DNA of 41,085 bases, taken from NCBI GenBank assembly GCA_027486765.1, contig JAIXOO010000218.1:1-41085 (forward strand). Reading direction: 5' to 3'. The translations under genes were made by a program, and so were the position numbers. Positions within the stretch are counted from its first letter, which is position 1; every line of letters starts with the position of its first letter. The notes beneath the pieces were generated by a model, which saw nothing but the letters and a program-made list of their open reading frames with translations, searched no databases and was not told where the DNA came from. This document shows, one piece after another, positions 7,825-16,152 of the stretch. The DNA comes from Saprospiraceae bacterium. GTDB lineage: Bacteria; Bacteroidota; Bacteroidia; Chitinophagales; Saprospiraceae.

Positions 7825-9972
7825 GTTCATTCCCAACAAATCCCCTACCAATTCCGTCTCCTTCACCAATTCCTTCAACTTCTTCGGCACCCGAAAACGT
7901 GAACCATGCTTTTCCCGCAAATACTTACACCGCGCCACAAAAGCCTCCAGGCCATAATCCGCGATGTACTGAATCGTACCGCCTTTGAATGCCGGGAAAC
8001 CCCAGCCGTAAATGCTGCCCAGGTTGGCTGCTGCGATTGAGTTGATGACTCCTTCCTGCATGCACCAAACTGCCTCCAATACCTGTGAAATCAACAAACG
8101 ATCGATGAGCTCCTGGCGCTCAAAAGCACTGAGTTGGGGGCCGAAGTGGGTGCTCAGTTCGGGCCACAAGTGGCGTTGACCGTCTTCGGTGTATTCATAA
8201 AAGCCTGCCTTTTTGTTGCGGCCAGGGCGAGTGAACTCCTGCAACATCTTGTCTAGTGCCTCTACCGCAGGGTGGGGGATGTATTTGGGGCCATAGTGCT
8301 CTCCGGCCTGGCGCTCGTAATTGAGCACGAGGTTGAGACCCAGATCGTCGGCCAGGGCGAGGGCACCTTTGGGCATCCCGGCCTGGCGACCCAGGTTTTC
8401 GATCAGCGCGGGTGGGTACCCTTCCTTGAGCATGGTGATGCCTTCCAGGATGAAGGTATTTTGCACCCTTGCGGCATAAAAACCCCAGTCGTCCTTGACA
8501 ATGATGGGCGTTTTTTTGATGGCTTTTACAAAGTCGAAGGCGCGAGCTACTGTTTCCTCTGAAGTACGCGCACCCCGTACAATTTCCACCAAAGGCACTT
8601 CATCGGCGGGGTGAAAAAAGTGCAAACCCACGTAATTATCGGGGCGCATGGATACTTCGGCCAATTTGGTGATGGGAATGGAGATGGTATTGCTGGCCAT
8701 GAAGGAGTACTCGTCCATAAAGGCTTCGGCTTCCTTGGTGACCTTTTGTTTGACCATTGCGTTTTCAAAAACGGCCTCGATGACCAGGTCGCAGGTTTCA
8801 AACTCGCGGGGGTCTTCCGTGGTGATGATGCGTTTCAACAATTGGTCTCGCTCCGCGCTACTCATTTCGCCACTTTGCACCAGCGGGTTGAGTTTGTTGC
8901 GCACGTACTCGCGGCCCCGCTCGGCAATCAGTTTGGACACGTCTTTCATCACCACATCCAGGCCGTTGCGCAGACAAGCGTAGGCGATTCCCGACCCCAT
9001 CATGCCACCTGCACCAATCACCCCCACTTTTTTGGGCCGAAACTTGCCAAAACCCCGTGGCCGATTCAATCCGTGGCGGATGTAATTGCTGTCGAACCAA
9101 AAGGCTTTGATCATGTTTTTGCATTGCTTGCTCATTACTAGTTGGGTGTAGTAGCGGCTTTCGATGCGTTCGGCGGTATCAAAATCTACTTTGGAGCCTT
9201 CAGAGAGTACGTTCAAAATGGCTTGTGGTGCGGGATAATTGTGGTGGGTTTTGGCGGCGAGGCGGGCGGCTTCGGCGCGAATGAAATCGGCTACCAGGGC
9301 GTCTTTAGCCGAACCACCGGGGATGCGCTCGCCACTTTTGTCCCAGGGGCGGCGACTTTCTTTATTATTGAGGAGCCAATCTTTGGCCATTTCCAACATT
9401 TCTTTTTGGTTGGGTGCCAAATCGTCGATGATGCCGACTCGCAGGGCTTCCTGTGGGGAATACAACTGCCCACTACTCACGATGTGATTGGCTTTTTCGA
9501 TGCCCAACAACCACATCAAACGCACAATCCCTCCGCCGCCAGGAATTAAACCTAGCTCCACCTCGGGTAAACCCAGCACAATGCGCCGATCATCTACCGC
9601 AATGCGGTGGTGGCAAGCCAGCGCCACCTCGAAACCAGTGGCAATCGCACTACCATTCAAGGCTGCAACTACGGCAACCCCTGGGCTTTCGAGGTCGCGC
9701 AGGAATTTTTTCATTTTTTCACAAAAAGCAAATACCTCGGCGGGGTCATTGGTTTGGTACAAATAATCCAGGTCGCCACCAGCCAGAAAGGTTTTTTTCC
9801 CGGAGGTCAAAATCACTCCTTTGAGTGCACCCCTTTTTTTATCAGCCTTCAATTGTTCCAAAACGGGAACAAAAGCCTCAAAGATCTCGTGGTTGATCAC
9901 GTTGCGGGGTCGCCCTTTCATGTCGAGGGTGAGGGTGACAATGTTATCGGTATCCTTTTTGTAATAGATCAT
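7819..9972 (-). CDS. Bifunctional enoyl-CoA hydratase / 3-hydroxyacyl-CoA dehydrogenase (FadB/FadJ type)
   Basis: Carries out the second and third steps of fatty-acid beta-oxidation: hydration of trans-2-enoyl-CoA and NAD-dependent oxidation of 3-hydroxyacyl-CoA. The 717-residue fusion has a crotonase domain at about 1-190 (oxyanion segment AGGDLDYLY; LNGSAIATGFEVALACHHR; LPEVELGLIPGGGG with the catalytic-type Glu). A Rossmann NAD domain follows from about residue 310 (VGVIGAGGMMGSGIAYA), with the catalytic HFFHPADEVPLVEI block, then the C-terminal dehydrogenase domains. I chose the ATG at 9972 (MIYYKKDTDNIVTL); a start 8 codons earlier would lie in a repeat. The thiolase gene is upstream on the same strand, so the two form a unit like fadBA. 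The stop codon is made by a repeat. Confidence 0.92.
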   Translation of the reverse strand: MIYYKKDTDNIVTLTLDMKGRPRNVINHEIFEAFVPVLEQLKADKKRGALKGVILTSGKKTFLAGGDLDYLYQTNDPAEVFAFCEKMKKFLRDLESPGVAVVAALNGSAIATGFEVALACHHRIAVDDRRIVLGLPEVELGLIPGGGGIVRLMWLLGIEKANHIVSSGQLYSPQEALRVGIIDDLAPNQKEMLEMAKDWLLNNKESRRPWDKSGERIPGGSAKDALVADFIRAEAARLAAKTHHNYPAPQAILNVLSEGSKVDFDTAERIESRYYTQLVMSKQCKNMIKAFWFDSNYIRHGLNRPRGFGKFRPKKVGVIGAGGMMGSGIAYACLRNGLDVVMKDVSKLIAERGREYVRNKLNPLVQSGEMSSAERDQLLKRIITTEDPREFETCDLVIEAVFENAMVKQKVTKEAEAFMDEYSFMASNTISIPITKLAEVSMRPDNYVGLHFFHPADEVPLVEIVRGARTSEETVARAFDFVKAIKKTPIIVKDDWGFYAARVQNTFILEGITMLKEGYPPALIENLGRQAGMPKGALALADDLGLNLVLNYERQAGEHYGPKYIPHPAVEALDKMLQEFTRPGRNKKAGFYEYTEDGQRHLWPELSTHFGPQLSAFERQELIDRLLISQVLEAVWCMQEGVINSIAAANLGSIYGWGFPAFKGGTIQYIADYGLEAFVARCKYLREKHGSRFRVPKKLKELVKETELVGDLLGMNS

Positions 9973-9986
9973 TTTCGTATAATTTC

Positions 9987-10043
9987 GTAGGGGCAACCCT
10001 TGCGGTTGCCCTTGGCCGGGGCAACCGAAAGGGTTGCCCCTAC
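9987..10043. repeat. Full GGGCAACC palindromic element between thiolase and hydratase/dehydrogenase genes
   Basis: The ends GTAGGGGCAACCC and GGGTTGCCCCTAC are a perfect 13-bp inverted repeat. Inside, the left half folds as GGGCAACC-cttgc-GGTTGCCC and the right half as GGGGCAACC-gaaa-GGTTGCCCC, so the RNA or single strand could form two hairpins or one long stem. It fills almost all of the 72-bp gap between two co-directional genes. Confidence 0.9.
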
Positions 10044-10044
10044 A

Positions 10045-11250
10045 TCAAATTCGTTCAATAATCGTCGCCACACCCATGCCACCGCCGACACAAAGCGTAA
10101 CCAAACCCGTTTGTACATCCCGGCGTTCCATTTCATCCAATAAGGTGCCAATTAGGATTGCACCCGTCGCTCCCAATGGATGACCCATGGCAATCGCCCC
10201 GCCATTGACATTTAAACGTTCGTGAGGAATATTCAGGTCGCGTTGAAACTTCAAGACCACCGCTGCAAAAGCCTCGTTGCATTCCCAGAGGTCGATGTCC
10301 TTGGACTGCATTTTGGCGTGATGTAAGGCTTGTTGGGCCGCCGGGCCCGGGCCGGTAAGCATCAAAGTGGGCTCTACACTGGCATTGCCGATGGAGAGGA
10401 TGCGGGCGCGTGGTTTTAAGCCCAGCGCATGGCCTTTTTCTTTGCTGCCCATCAGCACTACTGCGGCTGCATCTACGATGCCGGAAGAATTGCCCGCAGT
10501 ATGCACATGGTTGATTTTTTCTACCAGGGGATACTTGTGCAAGGCCATTTCGTCGAAACCTAAGGCACCCGTAGCAGCAAAGGACGGGCGAAGGCGTTGC
10601 AGGATCGTTGCATCTGTATCTGGTCGTGCGTATTCATCGTGGTCCAGGATGAGCAAGCCGCTGCGGTCGTAAATGGGCACCAGTGATTTGGCAAAATAAC
10701 CCGCTTGCATGGCTTCGGCGGCGCGTTGGTGGCTGTTTAGGGCAAAGGCATCAACGTCTTCCCGGGAAAAACCTTCAATGGTAGCAATCAGGTCGGCAGA
10801 GATGCCTTGGGGAATGTAATCGGCTCGATTGATCAATTCAGGATCGTACATCAGTGGGCCAGCGTCGCTGCCCATGGGCACCCGGCTCATGCTTTCGAGC
10901 CCACCCGCTACCATCAGGTCGCTCCAGCCAATTTTGATTTTTGCGGCAGCCAAATTAACGGCTTCGAGGCCGGAAGCACAAAAACGATTTATGGTCAGCC
11001 CACCCACATTTTGGTGCCAACCGGCATGAATGAGTGCTGCCTTGGCGATGTTGAAGCCCTGGTCATCAGTTGGGGTAACGCAGCCAATGATGGCGTCATC
11101 TACTTCTTTCGTATCCAGTTGATTGCGCAGTCGGAGCTTTTCCAGGGCGGTGCCCAGTAAGTCCAGTGGTTTGACTTCGTACAATGATCCGTTGGTTTTT
11201 CCACGACCACGCGGGGTACGCAGGGCGTCGAAAATGAAGGCATCGGACAT
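10045..11250 (-). CDS. Acetyl-CoA acyltransferase (3-ketoacyl-CoA thiolase)
   Basis: Last step of beta-oxidation, CoA-dependent cleavage of 3-ketoacyl-CoA (or the reverse acetoacetyl-CoA synthesis). The 401-residue product has all thiolase signatures: nucleophile Cys91 in [26 protein letters not shown], the ECNEAF block, [18 protein letters not shown] with its catalytic His, and the C-terminal [13 protein letters not shown] with the second Cys. I chose the ATG at 11250 ([17 protein letters not shown]); an in-frame start at 11424 would add 58 residues read from a palindromic repeat. It is upstream of, and 72 bp from, the hydratase/dehydrogenase gene. Confidence 0.94.
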   Translation of the reverse strand: MSDAFIFDALRTPRGRGKTNGSLYEVKPLDLLGTALEKLRLRNQLDTKEVDDAIIGCVTPTDDQGFNIAKAALIHAGWHQNVGGLTINRFCASGLEAVNLAAAKIKIGWSDLMVAGGLESMSRVPMGSDAGPLMYDPELINRADYIPQGISADLIATIEGFSREDVDAFALNSHQRAAEAMQAGYFAKSLVPIYDRSGLLILDHDEYARPDTDATILQRLRPSFAATGALGFDEMALHKYPLVEKINHVHTAGNSSGIVDAAAVVLMGSKEKGHALGLKPRARILSIGNASVEPTLMLTGPGPAAQQALHHAKMQSKDIDLWECNEAFAAVVLKFQRDLNIPHERLNVNGGAIAMGHPLGATGAILIGTLLDEMERRDVQTGLVTLCVGGGMGVATIIERI

Positions 11251-11340
11251 GGGTTGGTATGGTTTTGGGCTAAAGTTAGTGCTTTTGCCCAAAACCATCT
11301 GCTTTTCCCTAGAGAAGATGCAGGTTGAGTGCTCAATATT

Positions 11341-11459
11341 TCTAAGGTGTTCCTTCGGTGCCTTCGGTTTCTTAGGTGGTGAAAGAACGTCCTGCGGAGC
11401 AGGGCCATTTTCTTTTTTCACCACCTAAGAAACCGAAGGCACTATAGAAACACCTTAGA
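11341..11459. repeat. Large inverted repeat of the CTTAGGTG family, copy 1
   Basis: Arms 11341-11387 and 11413-11459 are inverted copies of about 47 bp with only a few mismatches. They share TCTAAGGTGTT, GTGCCTTCGG and TTTCTTAGGTGGTGAA. The central loop itself holds a small hairpin, CCTGC-gga-GCAGG. It lies between two minus-strand genes and ends 2 bp before the stop codon of the next one (11462). Confidence 0.92.
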
Positions 11460-11461
11460 TT

Positions 11462-12955
11462 TTACTTCAACTGTGTATTGCTCACAAAAGCAATCCGCTT
11501 GCTATCCGGCGACCAGGAAGGCACATTGATGGTGCCCTGTCCACCGTACACATACGCAATATTCCGGGGAATGCCACCACTGGCTGGCATCAGGCGCAGG
11601 TAAATTTTTTGGTACCAGGGATGCTCGCTGGGATTGATTTCCTTGGGGTAGGAGAGGTACACGATCCACTTGCCATCGGGCGAAATGTGTGGAAACCAGT
11701 CGTTGTATTCATCAAAAGTCACCTGTTCCTGCTGGCTGCCGTTGGGCTTCATGCGCCAGAGTTTCATGGTTCCGGTGCGGACGGAGTTGAAATAAATCCA
11801 CTTGCCATCGGGGGTGTATTCCGGGCTGTCATCTAAAGAGACGGTATTAGTCAACTGGGTCTCTTTTTTCGTAGCAATGTCGATCGACCAAATGTCGTAC
11901 TGTTTGTTTCTTTGGCCTGTAAAGAGTAAACTTTTGCCATTGGGGGACCAACCGTGCAGGTACGAATGCCCAGATTCTGGCGAGGTGATGGCTACCGGAT
12001 TGTCCGACCCCGTGATGGGCAGAGTGAAGAGGGTCGAAATTCTGGTGGTACCCATGTGGTTGCTGATGGCGATGTTTTTGCCATTAAAAGAGAGGACGTG
12101 GTCATTGTTGTTGTTGGTCGCAAAGCCGGAATTCAACTTGCTGATGCTGCCTGTGGCCAAATCGTAATTGTACAACAAACCTTCGGAATTGTAAATCAGG
12201 GTTTTGCCATCCTTAGTCCAATTGGGCGCTTGCAGGGAATTGGGGGCAGAATGCAGGATTTTGCGCAAGCCAGTTTGCACCTCCATCACTTCGATGTGGC
12301 TGCCGAGGTAATCCCGGTAAGGCCGGAAATCTTTTGCTGCCGGAATGGTGATGCGAACGTTGCTAAAAATGGCTTTTTCAAGCACTTTATCTTCATGTGA
12401 GCAAATAAAAAGCCCAGCGAATACTTCTTCCCCAAGCTCAATCTCTTTGCTGACCGACTTGTAGTTTTCCCCAAATACGGCTGCCGAAAAGATGAACTTG
12501 TTACCAATGCGCTGAAATTCAATGTTCGTGGGGTGGAAAACCGATAGCTCCACCTGTTCGGTTATGGCGCCATCGCTGGATCGGTATTGAAGCGAAGTCA
12601 GGTCGTCTCCGTGCACACAGGCATCAGCGTAGCGGGACTCGGTTGTGAGTTTATCCCGGGCGATGATGCCAATTTTGCGGTGTGGATTGGTGCCTTTGCC
12701 GATAAACTGGACGCTGGCCGAAATGATAAAATCGCCTTTGATTTTTTTCCACAAAAAATGAAATTGATCAGCTTTGTCCCACATGTTGATGCCCGCGCTT
12801 TCTACGGTGTATTGCTGTGTTTCGGAATTGTAGGTCGCCGAGCCTTTCATGCTGGGATTGCCTACATCTTCGTGGTGGTCAAATACGCCCAGTTTGTCTT
12901 GTGCGATCAGGTTGAACGAAAAAATGCAGAGTGCGAAAAAGAATACTGTTTTCAT
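11462..12955 (-). CDS. Secreted TolB-like beta-propeller protein with N-terminal lectin-type domain
   Basis: A 497-residue exported protein: signal peptide at 1-18 (MKTVFFFALCIFSFNLIAQ), then a jelly-roll region at about 30-205 like DUF1349/concanavalin-type domains (FHFLWKKIKGDFIISASVQF, HRKIGIIARD). A C-terminal propeller of PD40/TolB-type blades follows (WTKDGKTLIYNSEG, WSPNGKSLLFTG, YTPDGKWIYFNSVRTG, ISPDGKWIVYLS, WSPDSKRIAFVSN). Proteins like this are often labelled TolB or TolR-like in Bacteroidota, but there is no tol-pal neighbourhood here. It may bind or sense carbohydrate outside the cell. I chose the ATG at 12955 because it starts the signal peptide. Confidence 0.82.
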   Translation of the reverse strand: MKTVFFFALCIFSFNLIAQDKLGVFDHHEDVGNPSMKGSATYNSETQQYTVESAGINMWDKADQFHFLWKKIKGDFIISASVQFIGKGTNPHRKIGIIARDKLTTESRYADACVHGDDLTSLQYRSSDGAITEQVELSVFHPTNIEFQRIGNKFIFSAAVFGENYKSVSKEIELGEEVFAGLFICSHEDKVLEKAIFSNVRITIPAAKDFRPYRDYLGSHIEVMEVQTGLRKILHSAPNSLQAPNWTKDGKTLIYNSEGLLYNYDLATGSISKLNSGFATNNNNDHVLSFNGKNIAISNHMGTTRISTLFTLPITGSDNPVAITSPESGHSYLHGWSPNGKSLLFTGQRNKQYDIWSIDIATKKETQLTNTVSLDDSPEYTPDGKWIYFNSVRTGTMKLWRMKPNGSQQEQVTFDEYNDWFPHISPDGKWIVYLSYPKEINPSEHPWYQKIYLRLMPASGGIPRNIAYVYGGQGTINVPSWSPDSKRIAFVSNTQLK

Positions 12956-13265
12956 GTTGTATCGTTTATAGTTTAAAAGCAAATAAATAAAGGTAATAAA
13001 ATCAATACGTATGGCTGACCTTGCCACAGATTTCTGCCCATTTTCCCGAGCTAATCAGGCATTTCTCAGCACAACGCGTCGGCTGTATGCCTACACGCAA
13101 TAATTTTTTTACGCTCAACACTTGCAATAATTAATTTTGACCTTTATCTTTTCAGGGACATTTGGAAGTGACTTAACATTGTTTCACCAAAATCTGTGCT
13201 CGCATCAAGTCGCAGGCAAAAAAACACCAATTGCTTTGCGCTTTTTGCTGTAAACACGCAGAGTC
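12956..13265. other. 310-bp gene-free divergent region
   Basis: Lies between the minus-strand TolB-like gene and the plus-strand 53-residue gene, so it should hold two promoters. On the plus strand TTTTG (13135-13139) and GACATTTG (13157-13164) resemble a -33/-7 pair with one mismatch and 17-bp spacing, which is a weak call. I see no repeat family member or RNA gene here. Confidence 0.4.
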
Positions 13266-13427
13266 ATGAAAAAAAAAGAACCAAAAAAGAAGACCGGCGG
13301 TCGTCAGTACGATGACACTGAATTTGTCAAGGACAAAAACAAGAAAAACATGGGCCCTTCAAAGGAAAAGCCCAAATACAATAACCCTAAAAAATGGCTA
13401 TTGGATGCTGACGACGTCGAAAACTAA
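13266..13427 (+). CDS. Small basic protein, 53 residues, unknown function
   Basis: An ATG-started frame of 53 codons ending in TAA. It opens MKKKEPKKKTGGRQYDDTEF, has Lys-rich stretches around KDKNKKNMGPSKEKPK and ends NNPKKWLLDADDVEN. About a third of the residues are Lys or Arg, with an acidic tail, and no signal or membrane segment is seen. The composition suggests an intrinsically disordered, possibly nucleic-acid- or ribosome-binding protein; that is inference. It lies upstream of and on the same strand as the ATP-grasp/AspA-like pair, 186 bp away, with a hairpin between. Confidence 0.55.
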   Translation: MKKKEPKKKTGGRQYDDTEFVKDKNKKNMGPSKEKPKYNNPKKWLLDADDVEN

Positions 13428-13442
13428 CACTTAAGGACTCAT

Positions 13443-13498
13443 GGGTCATTCAATTCATCTTTCATCCCACCCATCCATGACCGATGATTGAATGACCC
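13443..13498. repeat. Inverted repeat after the 53-residue gene
   Basis: GGGTCATTCAAT (13443-13454) and ATTGAATGACCC (13487-13498) are a perfect 12-bp inverted repeat, with CATC/GATG continuing the stem after one unpaired base. No T-run follows, so it is less like a classical terminator than like a repeat or mRNA-end hairpin. Confidence 0.65.
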
Positions 13499-13613
13499 TT
13501 GACTTCGTGGTCTTGCGGATTTTCTGCATGGGAAAAAGTAACCCATACGTACGTACGCTTCTGGTTTTTTCTGCGTACTTTTCACCCCAGTTAACCATAA
13601 CATCCAACTACCA

Positions 13614-15077
13614 ATGATCCTATCTGAAGTACTGCCACCCAAAGCAGCTAAGCTTGTTCACCCAGGTGAGTTCGAAGCACATCGGCATTGGTATCCCAAA
13701 GCGCTCAATGCGACCATTCATCCGATGGTTCTTTTTTTTCTCAACCTTAGCCGGGAAAGAATGATCAATCGGTACTGCCACCTACATCCAGTGGTGAAAG
13801 CCGAAGCGCTGGCGGAATTGCTCAATTACAAATGCAAACACTTCCTCTGGGCTGGTGCCGATTTGCTCAATGTGACCTCGGCCAGTGCGCGCCGCCAAAT
13901 GGTCATCATTGAAAACAATTCCTGCCCCTCCGGCCAAAAATCCATGCCCCTTACCGACGACCACAAGGAGCAGGGTGGTTACCGCATGCTCATTGAGCGC
14001 ACCTTCAAACCTTTTTTGCAAAAAAAACGCACAGGGGTGCAAGGGGCTTTAGCGGTTTTGTACGATAAAAACTATATGGAAGCTTCTGGATATGCCGCAG
14101 TGATTGCGGATGTGATGAAGGAAGATGTATTTTTTGTACCCTTTTTCAACGAGGATCCTAACCCGCCCGTGCGCTACAATGCGGATGCTCAAATGGAGGT
14201 TTTGGATGAAAAAGGGGAGTGGCACCTGATTCGGGCAGCCTTCCGCTACGTGACCCAACGCCCCTGGAATCGCCTGCACATGAACACCAAAACCCGCATT
14301 TTTAACCCCGTTGTGGCTTGTTTGGCAGGTGGTCGCAATAAAATGGTGGCCGCTAAAGCTTACGAACAATTCAATGCGGAATGGGAAGACCAAGGGCTGC
14401 GCATCAACATCCCTCAAACCATTTGGGATGTGAGCAAAGAGGCCATTCCTCAACGGGTAGCTGAATTGGGTGGTCAGGCAGTCGTAAAGGTTCCTTACAG
14501 CAATGCTGGGCAGGGGGTTTATACCATTGTGAACGCCCAGGAATTGGCGGCATTTATGGCGGAAGATTTTCCCTATGATCGTTTTATTGTACAAAGTCTG
14601 ATTGGCAATTACAATTGGAGCTCAACCACCTCTTCCGGGAAATTGTACCACGTAGGTACCATTCCTACCGCCAACGGCAAAACCTATGTAGCCGACCTGC
14701 GTATGATGGTCAGCTCTACCGAAGAAGGCATTCTACCCCTCTGTGTCTACGCACGCCGGGCGCGCAAACCGTTGGAAGACATCCTAGAAGACGGCTGCGA
14801 TTCCTGGGACATGCTGGGCACCAACCTCTCCATCAAAAACCCGGATGGTACCTTTGACAGCGACACCAATCGATTGGTTTTGATGGATCGACGGGATTTT
14901 AACAAACTAGGAATTGGGCTGGATGACCTGATTGAAGCCTACATTCAAACGGTGTTTTCCACGGTCGCCATCGACAAAATGGCACAAAATCTGGTCAATG
15001 CCCAGGGGCGATTCAGAATGAAATACTTCAAATCGATCAACAATGATCCTTCCCTGATTGAAGAAATCGTACTATGA
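13614..15077 (+). CDS. ATP-grasp-like protein coupled to an AspA/AstE-like gene
   Basis: A 487-residue cytosolic protein, no signal peptide. The second half resembles an ATP-grasp fold: GGQAVVKVPYSNAGQGVYTI (around residues 285-305) looks like the nucleotide-binding Lys plus flexible loop, DRFIVQSLIG like the hinge strand, and YVADLRMMVS...YARRAR like the Mg/phosphate-binding strand with Asp and Arg residues. The first half (RERMINRYCHLHP, WAGADLLNVT, IIENNSCPSGQKSMPL) matches no domain I can name. ATP-grasp enzymes join a carboxylate to an amine, so a peptide- or amino-acid-ligase role is plausible; no substrate can be named. Its stop overlaps the next gene's ATG by 4 bp (ATGA), which signals translational coupling. 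Confidence 0.6.
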   Translation: MILSEVLPPKAAKLVHPGEFEAHRHWYPKALNATIHPMVLFFLNLSRERMINRYCHLHPVVKAEALAELLNYKCKHFLWAGADLLNVTSASARRQMVIIENNSCPSGQKSMPLTDDHKEQGGYRMLIERTFKPFLQKKRTGVQGALAVLYDKNYMEASGYAAVIADVMKEDVFFVPFFNEDPNPPVRYNADAQMEVLDEKGEWHLIRAAFRYVTQRPWNRLHMNTKTRIFNPVVACLAGGRNKMVAAKAYEQFNAEWEDQGLRINIPQTIWDVSKEAIPQRVAELGGQAVVKVPYSNAGQGVYTIVNAQELAAFMAEDFPYDRFIVQSLIGNYNWSSTTSSGKLYHVGTIPTANGKTYVADLRMMVSSTEEGILPLCVYARRARKPLEDILEDGCDSWDMLGTNLSIKNPDGTFDSDTNRLVLMDRRDFNKLGIGLDDLIEAYIQTVFSTVAIDKMAQNLVNAQGRFRMKYFKSINNDPSLIEEIVL

Positions 15078-16054
15078 ATCCATTTGCCCAAACCGATACA
15101 CATACCGAAGTCATCCGCCGTCTCGACTTAAGCAAAGTACCTCCGGGCAGCATTCGGCGATTTTGGTTGCACCTTATCTCCGATGGGATGGGGCTTCCGG
15201 TTTACATTCCAGTCATCGTAGCGCGGGGGCGCAAGGATGGTCCGGTACTTGGCATTACTGCCGCTATTCGGGGGAATGAAATCAACGGTATCCCTCTGAT
15301 TCAGCGTTTTTTTCAGGAGGTTTCACTGGACAAGCTGGCCGGAACCGTGGTTGGGGTGCCCGTAATCAATATCCCTTCCTTGCTCATCAAGGAGAGAAAC
15401 TTCATCGATGGTACCGACCTCAACCGGGTGATGCCGGGGCGGGCCGATGGCAGCAACAGCCAGGTCTACGCCTTTCGTCTGGTGGATCGCATCATTCGTT
15501 ATTTTGACTACCTATTGGATTTACATACAGCCAGTTTTGGCCGGGTCAATGCCCACTACATTCGGGCCGATTTGGATGATCCGATTTGCCGGGAAATGGC
15601 CATTTTGCAAAATGCCCAGGTCATTGTACACAACCTGCCTTCGGATGGGTCACTACGTGGTGCTGCGGATTCCCTGGGAATTTACGCCATTACCTTGGAA
15701 GTGGGCAGCCCCCATACTTTTCACAAGGGTTTCCTGCGTTCGGGTTTGACGGGCATTTACAACCTGCTTTGCCAACTACAAATGACCGAAGGCGCGATTG
15801 AGCTGCCCGAGGCCAGGCCTTATATTTGTAAAAACTCTTACTGGATTTATTCCGATTCGGGGGGGATATTGACCGTCGCCCCCAATATTGGAGAATTGGT
15901 TTACGCTGGTGAAACCATTGCCACCTTGCGCAACATATTCGGTGATGTGATCAAAGAATACACCGCGCCAGAAAATGGGATTGTCATCGGTAAAAGTGTA
16001 GATCCCATCAACCAGACGGGTGGACGGATTATTCATTTAGGAGTCTTGGAATAA
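15074..16054 (+). CDS. Succinylglutamate desuccinylase/aspartoacylase-family (M14-like) protein with altered zinc site
   Basis: A 326-residue relative of AstE/AspA, zinc hydrolases that remove an acyl or amino-acid group from an amide. The blocks are in order: ITAAIRGNEINGIP (residues 62-74), GTDLNRVMPG (113-122), DLHTASFGR (149-157) and TLEVGSP (207-213, with the presumed general-base Glu209), then a C-terminal beta domain with a lipoyl-like NGIVIGKSVDPINQTGG segment. The first metal-binding position, normally His in HGNE, is Arg66 (CGG at 15269-15271), while Glu69 and His151 are kept. That could abolish hydrolysis or change the metal site. It overlaps the ATP-grasp-like gene by 4 bp, and the palindrome at 16055 begins right after its stop. 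Confidence 0.82.
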   Translation: MNPFAQTDTHTEVIRRLDLSKVPPGSIRRFWLHLISDGMGLPVYIPVIVARGRKDGPVLGITAAIRGNEINGIPLIQRFFQEVSLDKLAGTVVGVPVINIPSLLIKERNFIDGTDLNRVMPGRADGSNSQVYAFRLVDRIIRYFDYLLDLHTASFGRVNAHYIRADLDDPICREMAILQNAQVIVHNLPSDGSLRGAADSLGIYAITLEVGSPHTFHKGFLRSGLTGIYNLLCQLQMTEGAIELPEARPYICKNSYWIYSDSGGILTVAPNIGELVYAGETIATLRNIFGDVIKEYTAPENGIVIGKSVDPINQTGGRIIHLGVLE

Positions 16055-16152
16055 GGTTCCAGGGTTCCTAGGTTCCAAAGTTCCAGGGTTAATGTCCCTG
16101 GAACCTTGGAACCCGAACCCTGGAACTTTGGAACTTTGGAACCCTCGAACCC
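16055..16152. repeat. Inverted array of GGTTCCA words
   Basis: The left half repeats GGTTCC/GTTCCA about four times; the right half repeats GGAAC about six times as the complement. The array starts at the base after the TAA of the AspA-like gene and ends 7 bp before the moaE ATG, filling the whole gap. Arms can pair in several registers because the word recurs. Confidence 0.9.

Noticed and set aside
11251-11424. 58-residue N-terminal extension of the thiolase
   Set aside because: It would be encoded by a palindromic repeat, and the thiolase consensus starts at 11250.
11462-12955. TolB of the Tol-Pal system
   Set aside because: It has TolB-like blades but also an N-terminal lectin-type domain, and no tolQRA or pal is near.
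13614-16054. Amino-acid catabolism (ast) operon
   Set aside because: Only an AstE-like gene is present; astA, astB, astC and astD are absent and its partner is ATP-grasp-like.
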